Positions 57,341-64,000 of a DNA stretch of 64,000 nucleotides are shown piece by piece. Positions within the stretch are counted from its first letter, which is position 1. Every line of letters starts with the position of its first letter. Origin of the DNA: Flavimaricola sp. (lineage in GTDB: Bacteria > Pseudomonadota > Alphaproteobacteria > Rhodobacterales > Rhodobacteraceae); NCBI GenBank assembly GCA_029255105.1, contig JAQWWH010000012.1, positions 1-64,000 of the forward strand, written 5' to 3'. The notes under the pieces are model-generated. The model saw only the letters and a list, made by a program, of their open reading frames with translations. It was not told the DNA's origin and ran no database searches. Made by a program: the position numbers and the translations under genes.

Positions 57341-58548
57341 AGGGCACCTCCGACGATGCGTTGATGAAGCGGATTGAAACCGATGCGGTAGGCCAGTTCG
57401 GCGGGATGATCACAGTCCCAGACAGCCAGATCGGCCCGAAGGCCGGGGGCAAGCTGCCCCCTGTCGGCCAGGCCGAGCGCCCGTGCCGCATTTCGGGTCA
57501 CCCCGGCCAAGGCCTCTTCAGGCGTCAGGCGGAACAGGGTGCTGGCCATGTTCATCGCCAAGAGCAGCGAGGACATCGGCGAGGACCCGGGGTTCATGTC
57601 AGTCGCCACGGCCATGGGCACGCCATGTTGGCGCAGCAAGGCGACCGGCGGGGCCTGCGTTTCGCGCAACGTATAGTAGGCGCCGGGCAGGATGACGGCG
57701 ACGGTTCCAGCAGCCGCCATCGCGGCCACCCCGGTCTCATCCAGATATTCGAGGTGATCGGCCGAAAGCGCCCCGTGCCGCGCCGCAAGCGCAGCACCAC
57801 CAAGGTTTGACAACTGCTCTGCATGAAGCTTGACCGGCAGGCCCAGTACCGACGCCACCGCGAACAGCCGTTCGATTTGGGCGGGTGAAAAGGCGATCCC
57901 CTCGCAGAACCCGTCAACAGCGTCCACCACCCCTTCGGCATGGGCGGCGTAAAGCGCGGGCACGCAGACCTCGTCCAGATAGGCATCCGCCCGGCCCTTG
58001 TAGTCGGGCGGGATGGCGTGGGCCCCAAGGAATGAGGTCCGCACCGTCACATCCCGCATTTCGCCCAGCCTTCGGGCGGCGCGCAGCATCCGCAGTTCGG
58101 TTTCCAGATCAAGCCCGTAGCCCGATTTAACCTCGACCGTCGCCACCCCTTCGGCCAAGGCGGCGTCAAGACGCGGCAGGGCGCTGGCGACAAGGTCATC
58201 AAGGCTGGCGGCGCGGGTGGCGGTGACGGTGGACAGGATGCCGCCGCCAGCGCGGGCGACCTCTTCATAGCTGGCCCCGTTCAGGCGCATTTCAAATTCA
58301 GCAGCCCGGTTGCCGCCATGCACCAGATGGGTGTGGCAATCGATTAGCGCAGGCGTCACCAGCCGCCCCCCAAGGGACCGGTCTGGCAGGCCGGCACGGT
58401 CGGCGGGCAAGTCATCGCGCGGACCGATCCAGACAATGCGATCCCCGTCGATCACTAGGGCCGCATCAGGCACCAATCCGTAGGGCTGATCCTCACCGCA
58501 CATGGTGGCAACCTGACAATCCAGCAGAATATGGGCGGTATGAGGCAC
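57337..58548 (-). CDS. hutI: imidazolonepropionase
   Basis: A 403-residue metal-dependent amidohydrolase opening the imidazolone ring to formiminoglutamate. The metal-binding [20 protein letters not shown] and the [27 protein letters not shown] and VATDMNPGS segments are intact. GTG at 58548 (AAGG six bases upstream, [20 protein letters not shown]) is the best start; it lies just beside the HutC-type operator. First gene of the leftward group. Confidence 0.95.
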   Translation of the reverse strand: MPHTAHILLDCQVATMCGEDQPYGLVPDAALVIDGDRIVWIGPRDDLPADRAGLPDRSLGGRLVTPALIDCHTHLVHGGNRAAEFEMRLNGASYEEVARAGGGILSTVTATRAASLDDLVASALPRLDAALAEGVATVEVKSGYGLDLETELRMLRAARRLGEMRDVTVRTSFLGAHAIPPDYKGRADAYLDEVCVPALYAAHAEGVVDAVDGFCEGIAFSPAQIERLFAVASVLGLPVKLHAEQLSNLGGAALAARHGALSADHLEYLDETGVAAMAAAGTVAVILPGAYYTLRETQAPPVALLRQHGVPMAVATDMNPGSSPMSSLLLAMNMASTLFRLTPEEALAGVTRNAARALGLADRGQLAPGLRADLAVWDCDHPAELAYRIGFNPLHQRIVGGAL

Positions 58549-58583
58549 GGCCAACCTTTGCAGAATGGGAGTGGACGAGTCGT

Positions 58584-58620
58584 CTTGTATGCAAGTATAG
58601 ATATTATGTCTATACATAAT
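58584..58620. promoter_or_regulatory. HutC-type operator between hutI and hutF
   Basis: Two adjoining palindromes: CTTG-TATG-CAAG (58584-58595) and ATTATG-TCTATA-CATAAT (58603-58620). The second contains TGTCTATACA, which resembles published HutC sites. The pair sits between the divergent hutI (starts 58548) and hutF (starts 58630), so one bound repressor could silence both operons until urocanate accumulates. Confidence 0.65.
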
Positions 58621-58629
58621 GAGGTTCGA

Positions 58630-59988
58630 ATGATCTTCGCAAAACAGGCCCTTTTGCCCCAAGGCTGGGCGCAGGATGTGCGCATCACCCTGTCGACGGG
58701 TCATATCGCCTCGGTTCAGGCGGGCAGCGTGGCAGAGCCGGGGGATACCCGCGTCGCGGCCCTGCTACCCGCCCTGTCGAACCTGCATTCCCATGCCTTT
58801 CAAAGGGCCATGGCCGGCATGACCGAGCATCGGGCGAGTGGGCCGGACAGCTTCTGGACCTGGCGCAGGCTGATGTACCGCTTTCTCGACCGGCTGACCC
58901 CAGAGCAGATCGAGGCCATCGCCGCGCTGGTGTTCATGGAGATGCAGGAGGCAGGCTTTGCCGGAGTGGGAGAGTTTCATTACGTCCACCACCAGCCCGG
59001 CGGCCGTCCCTATGATGACCCGGCAGAGCTGTCGGTGCGGATCTTTGCCGCCGCCCGAAAGACCGGGATCGGGCTGACCCATCTGCCGGTCTTTTATGCC
59101 TATGGCGGTGCGGGGGCGCAGCCCTTGTCGGGGGGGCAGCAAAGGTTTGGCAGCACGGTTGACAGCTTTGGCCCCCTCTTCACCGCCATCCGTGATGCCG
59201 CCGGCGATATGCCCTTTGACACCACTCTGGGGCTTGCCCCCCATTCGCTGCGGGCCGTGACGCCTGCCACCCTGGCCGAAGTGTTGCCCCTTGGCGTCGG
59301 TGGCCCGATCCACATGCACCTTGCCGAACAGCAACAGGAGGTGACCGAGATCGTCGATTGGCTGGGGGCGCGTCCTGTGGAATGGATCCTCGACAATGCG
59401 CCGGTCGGCCCCGATTGGTGCGGCATCCACGTCACCCATATGACCGACGCCGAAATCACCGGCCTTGCCAAAAGCGGGGCGGTCGCAGGGCTTTGCCCGA
59501 TCACCGAAGGCAACCTTGGCGACGGGATCTTTGCCGGGCCGGACTGGCTGTTGACGGGTGGCGCGTTCGGGATCGGCTCTGACAGCAACGTCAGGATCGC
59601 GTTGGGGGAAGAGTTGCGCCAGCTTGAATACAGCCAGCGCCTGCGCGACCGGGCCCGCAATGTGATGATCCTTGGCGAAGGCTCTGTCGGCCAGACCCTG
59701 TATGAACGGGCGGCACGGGGCACGGCACAGGCCCTTGGTCGGGATGCCGGACGGATTGCCGTGGGGGCGCTGGCCGATCTTGTGGCGCTGGACACCGATC
59801 ACCCTGCCCTTGCCGGTCTGCGCCCCGGCCAGCTTCTGGACGGGTTGATCTTTGCCGCCGGTGACGGGACGGTCACGGACCTCTGGTCAGCCGGACGCCA
59901 TCAGGTCAAAGAGGGGCGACACATCGCCCGCGACGCCATCCTGCGCGACTGGCGAAACATTATCGGCCCGCTCAGAGAGGCGCTATGA
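58630..59988 (+). CDS. hutF: formimidoylglutamate deiminase
   Basis: A 452-residue amidohydrolase that removes ammonia from formiminoglutamate to give N-formylglutamate. It has the zinc motif [20 protein letters not shown], the [14 protein letters not shown] segment and the C-terminal [20 protein letters not shown]. The ATG at 58630 has GAGG five bases upstream. It precedes hutC with a 4-bp overlap. Confidence 0.95.
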   Translation: MIFAKQALLPQGWAQDVRITLSTGHIASVQAGSVAEPGDTRVAALLPALSNLHSHAFQRAMAGMTEHRASGPDSFWTWRRLMYRFLDRLTPEQIEAIAALVFMEMQEAGFAGVGEFHYVHHQPGGRPYDDPAELSVRIFAAARKTGIGLTHLPVFYAYGGAGAQPLSGGQQRFGSTVDSFGPLFTAIRDAAGDMPFDTTLGLAPHSLRAVTPATLAEVLPLGVGGPIHMHLAEQQQEVTEIVDWLGARPVEWILDNAPVGPDWCGIHVTHMTDAEITGLAKSGAVAGLCPITEGNLGDGIFAGPDWLLTGGAFGIGSDSNVRIALGEELRQLEYSQRLRDRARNVMILGEGSVGQTLYERAARGTAQALGRDAGRIAVGALADLVALDTDHPALAGLRPGQLLDGLIFAAGDGTVTDLWSAGRHQVKEGRHIARDAILRDWRNIIGPLREAL

Positions 59989-60698
59989 CACCCGACGTGA
60001 CCGCTCCGTCCAGAACCACCTATCGCGATGTGCGCGCAGCGATCCTGTCGCGGATCACCGACGGGACCTGGGGGGCTGGCACTATTCTGCCCTCCGAGAT
60101 GGAGCTGGCCGAGGCCTTTGGCTGCGCCCGCGCCACCGTCAACCGGGCCATGCGCGAGATCGAAGAGATGGGGCTGGTCGAACGCAAGCGCAAGTCGGGC
60201 ACGCGGGTTCGGGCGGCGCCGGTGCGGCAGGCAAGGTTCGAGATCCCGCTTGTCGGCGACGAAATCGCGGCAAACGGGGGCACCTACCGATATGCGCTGG
60301 TCAGCACCGCCACCCTGCCCGCTCCGGACTGGCTGCGCGGTCGCATGGGCCTTGGCGCTGGCGACAGGGTCGTTCATGTCACGGCAATGCACTATGCCGA
60401 CGGCGCGCCACACCAGTTTGAAGACCGCTGGATCAACGCGACCGCCCTGCCCGAGGTTCTGGAGGCCTCATTTGACAAGCAAGGCCCAACCGAGTGGCTG
60501 ATCGCCGCTGTTCCCTATTCCGAGGTCGAAATTGGCCTGATGGCCGTCGCTGCCGAAGGCCCATTGTGCGACCACCTTGGCCATGCCCCCGGCGCGCCGG
60601 TATTCCGGGTCGAGCGGACGACATGGTGGCAGGGGCAAGCCATCACCCATGTCCGTCTGAACCACGCGCCAGGCTACCGGATGACCACCCGGTACTAG
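59985..60698 (+). CDS. hutC: GntR/HutC-family regulator with UTRA domain
   Basis: A 237-residue repressor of histidine utilisation. The N-terminal wHTH spans residues 10-75 (YRDVRAAILSRITDGTWGAG, MELAEAFGCARATVNRAMRE). The UTRA ligand domain spans residues 95-235 and is expected to bind urocanate. It is coupled to hutF by a 4-bp overlap, so it is repressed by itself through the operator at 58584-58620. Confidence 0.94.
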   Translation: MTPDVTAPSRTTYRDVRAAILSRITDGTWGAGTILPSEMELAEAFGCARATVNRAMREIEEMGLVERKRKSGTRVRAAPVRQARFEIPLVGDEIAANGGTYRYALVSTATLPAPDWLRGRMGLGAGDRVVHVTAMHYADGAPHQFEDRWINATALPEVLEASFDKQGPTEWLIAAVPYSEVEIGLMAVAAEGPLCDHLGHAPGAPVFRVERTTWWQGQAITHVRLNHAPGYRMTTRY

Positions 60699-60821
60699 GC
60701 CGCCCAAGACCGGGTGGCCTTGACCCTCTGGCGGGACAACGTGTGATCTACACAATGGCGCGGTATCAAGGCAGACTTGGTCCAACCTCCGATCAGGTCC
60801 TGGACCGTCAGCCTTTGGACA

Positions 60822-61514
60822 TCACTCAGGGTCAAACAGCTCGGGCCGTGACCGCTTCAGCGGGACAAGGAAGCTGACCAACTGGCGCAGGTGTTTGCGC
60901 AGGGCCGCGACTGCCCGTTCTTCGTCTCGGGCCTCCAAGGCCTCAAGGACCGCCCAATGCTCGCCCAGGGTAGCAAGGACGCGGCCCCTTTCCGGCAGGA
61001 TCTGCTGCCGGGCCCGCCCGACATGGCCCCATGAGATTTCGGCAATCTCTGTCAGGCGGGGATAACCGGTGTAGGACAACAAAAGCCCATGAAACTCAGA
61101 ATCCATTTGGTAGAACCCGGCGTCGTCGCCATCGGCCACCAGCGCCTCCTGAACCCTCAGGTTCCGGCGCAGTTCGACGAGTTGGGCGTCTGTGACCTGG
61201 GGGGCGAGTTCTCTTATCGCGGCGACTTCGATAGCTTCGCGGATGAACGCGCTTTCCTTGATTTCGGCAATCGAGAAGCGGGCCGCATAGGTCCCTGCCT
61301 GCGGCACGACCCTGACAAGGCGTTCATTTGCCAGTCGGCTGATCGCCTCGGAAACAGGCGAGCGCGACACGCCGAGGGCCTCGCAAATTTCCCCCTTTCG
61401 GAGAAGCGCCCCGGGCGGGTAAACAAGTTCTATAATCGCCGCTCGCAAGGAGAGATAGGTCCGTTGAGACAGCGAACCGGAAAACATATCCAAAGACTTT
61501 AACCGATGCACCAT
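60822..61514 (-). CDS. GntR-family regulator, FCD type
   Basis: A 230-residue regulator. The N-terminal wHTH (LSQRTYLSLRAAIIELVYPP, CEALGVSRSPVSEAISRLAN) is followed by an all-helical FCD ligand domain (FIREAIEVAAIRELAP, FYQMDSEFHGLLLSYTGYP) with the usual His/Asp metal residues. FCD proteins often sense sugar acids, which suits the divergent UxaA-family gene. The ATG at 61514 was preferred over the one at 61550, which lies inside the operator palindrome. Confidence 0.9.
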   Translation of the reverse strand: MVHRLKSLDMFSGSLSQRTYLSLRAAIIELVYPPGALLRKGEICEALGVSRSPVSEAISRLANERLVRVVPQAGTYAARFSIAEIKESAFIREAIEVAAIRELAPQVTDAQLVELRRNLRVQEALVADGDDAGFYQMDSEFHGLLLSYTGYPRLTEIAEISWGHVGRARQQILPERGRVLATLGEHWAVLEALEARDEERAVAALRKHLRQLVSFLVPLKRSRPELFDPE

Positions 61515-61544
61515 TGGACCTTGCTCAATATGTTTACCAACCCT

Positions 61545-61562
61545 TAACATACTAATATGTTA
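61545..61562. promoter_or_regulatory. probable GntR operator
   Basis: TAACATA-CTAA-TATGTTA, a perfect inverted repeat with 7-bp arms, between the GntR gene and the UxaA-family gene (51 bp before its ATG). Its position in the short divergent gap and the paired FCD regulator make it the likely control site. Confidence 0.65.
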
Positions 61563-61612
61563 GCAAGAGGGATGCTAGAGTCAAGCAAGCTACACGCCAT
61601 AAGGACGCCAAC

Positions 61613-63139
61613 ATGGATGAGACACGCCTAGATTGTATCAGGCTGCACCCCAATGACAACGTCGTTGTTGCATTGGCCGATTTGCCTGCCGGGGCGACCC
61701 TGGCGACTGAGGGCCTGACCCTGACCGCCGCCGTCCCCCGCGGTCACAAAATCGCGACGCAGGCGATCGAATCAGGCGAAAATGTCATCCGCTACGGCCA
61801 GATCATCGGCATGGCGACAAGTGCCATCGCGCCGGGCGACCATATCCACAGCCACAACCTTGGCATGGGCCCTCACAGCCAGGACTATGCCCATGCCACT
61901 GCCAACACCGCCCTGCCCCCGGTGACAGAGGTTCGGACCTTTGACGGCTACCACAGGGCCGACGGGACGGTTGGCACCCGAAACTATCTGGGCATCCTGA
62001 CAAGCGTGAACTGTTCGGGCAGCGTTGCCCGCTTTATCGCCGAGGCCGCCGAAAAGTCGGACTGGCTGGCCAGGTTTGAGAATGTCGACGGGGTTGTCCC
62101 CATCGTGCATGGCACCGGATGCGGCATGTCAGGCAATGACGAAGGCTATGACACCCTGTTCCGCACCCTCTCGGGATATGCCCGCAACCCCAACTTTGGC
62201 GGCATCCTGCTGGTGGGACTGGGCTGCGAGGTCATGCAGATCCCCGACCTGATCGGGGCGGGCCGGATGCGGGCGGACGGCAATTTCCGCTACATGACGA
62301 TCCAGCAGACGGGCGGCACACGGGCTACAATCGAAAGGGGTCTTTCGGTCCTGAAGGAAATGGGCGAGGTCGCCAACAAGGTCAGCCGCGCCCCCGCCCC
62401 CCTCAGCCACCTGTCGGTCGGCCTGCAATGCGGCGGGTCGGACGGCTATTCGGGCATCACCGCCAACCCGGCCCTTGGTCATGCCTCGGACTTGCTGGTC
62501 CAGCACGGCGCGATCACCATCCTGTCTGAAACGCCCGAGATCTATGGGGCCGAACACCTGCTCACCCGCCGCGCCGTCAGCCCCGAGGTCGGGGAAAAGC
62601 TCATCGAGCGGATCAAGTGGTGGGAAGACTACACCGCCAGCAATGGCGGCAAGATGGACAACAACCCCTCCCCCGGCAACAAGCGGGGCGGGCTGACCAC
62701 CATCCTGGAAAAGTCACTTGGCGCCGTTGCCAAGGGGGGCACCGCCCCCCTGTCGGGCGTCTACAAGTTCGCCGAACCGATCACGAAGCCCGGCTTTGCC
62801 TATATGGACAGCCCCGGCTACGACCCCTGCTCGGTCACCGGCCAGATCGCCTCGGGCGCCAATCTGGTCTGCTTTACCACCGGTCGGGGATCGGTGTCGG
62901 GGTACAAGCCGACGCCCTGCGTCAAGCTTGCCACCAACTCGGAAATGTATGCCCGGATGTCGGAGGATATGGACATCAACTGCGGTGACATCATCACCGA
63001 AGGCGTCAGTGTGGCCGAAAAGGGCCGCGAGATATTCGAGATGTTCATCGCTGTCGCCTCGGGTCAGCAGACCAAGAGCGAAGAGCTAGGCTTTGGCGGG
63101 GCAGAGTTCGTGCCCTGGCAGATGGGCGCAGTGATGTAA
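61613..63139 (+). CDS. UxaA-family sugar-acid dehydratase (altronate/galactarate dehydratase-like)
   Basis: A 508-residue full-length UxaA-type protein. The N-terminal SAF domain (about 1-100, ending NLGMGPHSQDYAHATANT) and a large C-terminal domain follow the family order: TRNYLGILTSVNCSGSVARF, VVPIVHGTGCGMSGNDEGYD, LQCGGSDGYSGITANPALGH and EGVSVAEKGREIFEMFIAVA. Family members dehydrate hexonates or aldarates and need iron or manganese. The exact sugar acid cannot be told. AAGGA lies seven bases before the ATG. The neighbouring SDR and GntR suggest a small catabolic unit. Confidence 0.9.
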   Translation: MDETRLDCIRLHPNDNVVVALADLPAGATLATEGLTLTAAVPRGHKIATQAIESGENVIRYGQIIGMATSAIAPGDHIHSHNLGMGPHSQDYAHATANTALPPVTEVRTFDGYHRADGTVGTRNYLGILTSVNCSGSVARFIAEAAEKSDWLARFENVDGVVPIVHGTGCGMSGNDEGYDTLFRTLSGYARNPNFGGILLVGLGCEVMQIPDLIGAGRMRADGNFRYMTIQQTGGTRATIERGLSVLKEMGEVANKVSRAPAPLSHLSVGLQCGGSDGYSGITANPALGHASDLLVQHGAITILSETPEIYGAEHLLTRRAVSPEVGEKLIERIKWWEDYTASNGGKMDNNPSPGNKRGGLTTILEKSLGAVAKGGTAPLSGVYKFAEPITKPGFAYMDSPGYDPCSVTGQIASGANLVCFTTGRGSVSGYKPTPCVKLATNSEMYARMSEDMDINCGDIITEGVSVAEKGREIFEMFIAVASGQQTKSEELGFGGAEFVPWQMGAVM

Positions 63140-63147
63140 GAACAGAC

Positions 63148-63171
63148 GACCGGGGGATATCACCCCCGGTC
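63148..63171. terminator. hairpin after the UxaA-family gene
   Basis: GACCGGGGG (63148-63156), loop ATATCA, CCCCCGGTC (63163-63171), 8 bp after the stop. The stem is strong but no T-run follows on either strand; it leads straight into a tandem repeat built from its right arm. Confidence 0.55.
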
Positions 63172-63214
63172 ATTTGGCCCCGGTCATTTGGCTCCGGTCA
63201 TTTGGCTCCGGTCA
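63167..63214 (+). repeat. 14-bp tandem repeat
   Basis: Unit CGGTCATTTGGCYC present 3.4 times without interruption (starts 63167, 63181, 63195, 63209). CGGTCA also recurs further right, up to the convergent SDR stop. The first copy includes the right arm of the hairpin, so the array may have grown from it by slippage. Confidence 0.9.
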
Positions 63215-63237
63215 CTTCCTACCAGTCAGTCGCCCGG

Positions 63238-63999
63238 TCAGTTTCCGGTCAGCGCCCGGTCAAGGTGGACGTAGCCACCATCGACGAAATGCCATTGCCC
63301 CGTCGTGTGGCCGGATCGGGGGGACAGCAGGAACAACACGCTATCGGCCATTTCCGCAGGCGTCGTCATGCGCTGGCCCAAGGGGATGGTCCGGGTGATC
63401 GCCGCCTCCTTTGCGGCTGGGTCCGGGAACGTGGCCAGCCAATCGGCGTACATCGGCGTCATCACCTCGGCCGGGATCACAGCGTTGACGCGAACGCCGT
63501 CGGGCGCAAAGGCCGCCGCCCATTCCCGCGTCAGCCCCAGAAGCCCCGCCTTGGCCGCCACATAGGCCGAGGTTCCGCCCTGCCCGGTCAGGGCCGTCTT
63601 CGACGCTACGTTGACGATGGCCCCCCGGCTGTCACGCAGGGCCTGTTGGGTCAGGTGGACAAGGGTATAGGCCGGCACCAGATTGACGTTGAGAGAGGCC
63701 CGAAAGGCCGCAGGCCCCGCGTCCAGGTCCACCCCGTCATTGCGACCGGCGTTGTTGACCAGCCCGTCAATGCGGCCATGCCTCTCCATGACCGAACGGA
63801 TCGCGGCGGCGCAGGCGGCGTCATCCCCCAGCTCCAGCGTGATCCAATCCGCCTCCGGGACCATGCCCCGCCGATACCCTGACCGGTCAAGGACGACGGG
63901 CACCGCCCCTTCGGCCAAAAGGCCTGTGACGATCGCCGCACCGATCCCCGATGCCCCACCGGTGACAAGGATCACCCGTCCGCCCAATTCCAGATCCAT
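63238..63999 (-). CDS. short-chain dehydrogenase/reductase, sugar-dehydrogenase-like
   Basis: A 253-residue classical SDR. The cofactor motif is VTGGASGIGAA (residues 13-23), NNAG is intact, and the catalytic Ser-Tyr-Lys lie in VNVASKTALTGQGGTSAYVAAKAG. The strand-2 end VVLDRSG suggests NAD+ preference. It is convergent with the UxaA-family gene across a tandem repeat, and both likely serve oxidation and dehydration of a sugar, for example a fucose- or arabinose-type pathway. The ATG at 63999 is one base from the window edge; upstream promoter not visible. Confidence 0.85.
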   Translation of the reverse strand: MDLELGGRVILVTGGASGIGAAIVTGLLAEGAVPVVLDRSGYRRGMVPEADWITLELGDDAACAAAIRSVMERHGRIDGLVNNAGRNDGVDLDAGPAAFRASLNVNLVPAYTLVHLTQQALRDSRGAIVNVASKTALTGQGGTSAYVAAKAGLLGLTREWAAAFAPDGVRVNAVIPAEVMTPMYADWLATFPDPAAKEAAITRTIPLGQRMTTPAEMADSVLFLLSPRSGHTTGQWHFVDGGYVHLDRALTGN

Positions 64000-64000
64000 G

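Noticed and set aside
63167-63214. CRISPR array
   Set aside because: Units are contiguous 14-mers without unique spacers; it is a simple tandem repeat.

Overview
The window looks like chromosomal DNA of a marine-type alphaproteobacterium of the Rhodobacterales (Roseobacter group). The basis is high G+C content, dense 4-bp gene overlaps, a hisB-H-A-F-E order, a gcvT-H-P operon behind a tandem glycine riboswitch, a hutF/hutG-type histidine pathway, a typical roseobacterial intergenic element (about 19572-19627), and several proteins of familiar rhodobacterial type. The lineage is inferred from gene content, not from a marker-gene search. No insertion sequence, prophage, CRISPR array or plasmid function was seen.

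Layout. 1-1.3 kb: 3' end of pyruvate carboxylase, two palindromes, a small unknown gene and tRNA-Gly. 1.4-15.5 kb: the most unusual block, a BetI-like regulator followed by two convergent operons. The rightward operon encodes two FAD amine-oxidase/phytoene-desaturase-like proteins, a GcvT-like protein, a class III aminotransferase and a PotD-like binding protein. The leftward operon encodes a Rieske oxygenase, PotB, PotC, PotA, a second Rieske oxygenase and a methyltransferase. Both outer edges carry the same BetI-box-like palindrome (TTGANCGCTCAA), so I read the block as one regulon for import and stepwise N-demethylation of an N-methylated (betaine-like) compound whose identity I cannot fix.

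15.5-22.6 kb: a stand-alone Lrp ligand-binding domain, histidine biosynthesis (hisBHAFE), a YHS protein, a zinc-ribbon protein, rlmB, tRNA-Tyr and arsH. 22.7-31.8 kb: two poorly characterised proteins, metY, a SIMPL-domain protein, an 1110-residue GspL/PilP-like membrane protein, hpd and its likely Lrp/AsnC regulator. 31.9-39.1 kb: a KefB-type antiporter, cobT and cobS, an FG-GAP protein, a [2Fe-2S] ferredoxin, a peptidoglycan-binding lipoprotein and a Do-type protease. 39.3-45.1 kb: tandem glycine riboswitch, gcvT, gcvH, gcvP and a translationally coupled FAH-family gene.

45.2-47.5 kb: two glycosyltransferases and a small gene, probably an acquired surface-polysaccharide patch. 48.0-52.4 kb: a hybrid sensor kinase behind a secreted molybdopterin-oxidoreductase-fold protein, divergent from a NarL/LuxR-type response regulator. 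The two divergent promoters share an inverted repeat (ATCCTTTMGGAT) at nearly equal distances from both start codons. 52.5-60.7 kb: histidine utilisation (hutI-H-G-U plus a FAH gene, divergent from hutF-hutC) with a HutC-type operator between. 60.8-64 kb: an FCD-type GntR regulator, a UxaA-family sugar-acid dehydratase and an SDR dehydrogenase, probably for sugar-acid catabolism.

Functionally the window joins nitrogen-rich carbon sources to one-carbon metabolism: demethylation of a betaine-like compound, glycine cleavage, and histidine and tyrosine breakdown.
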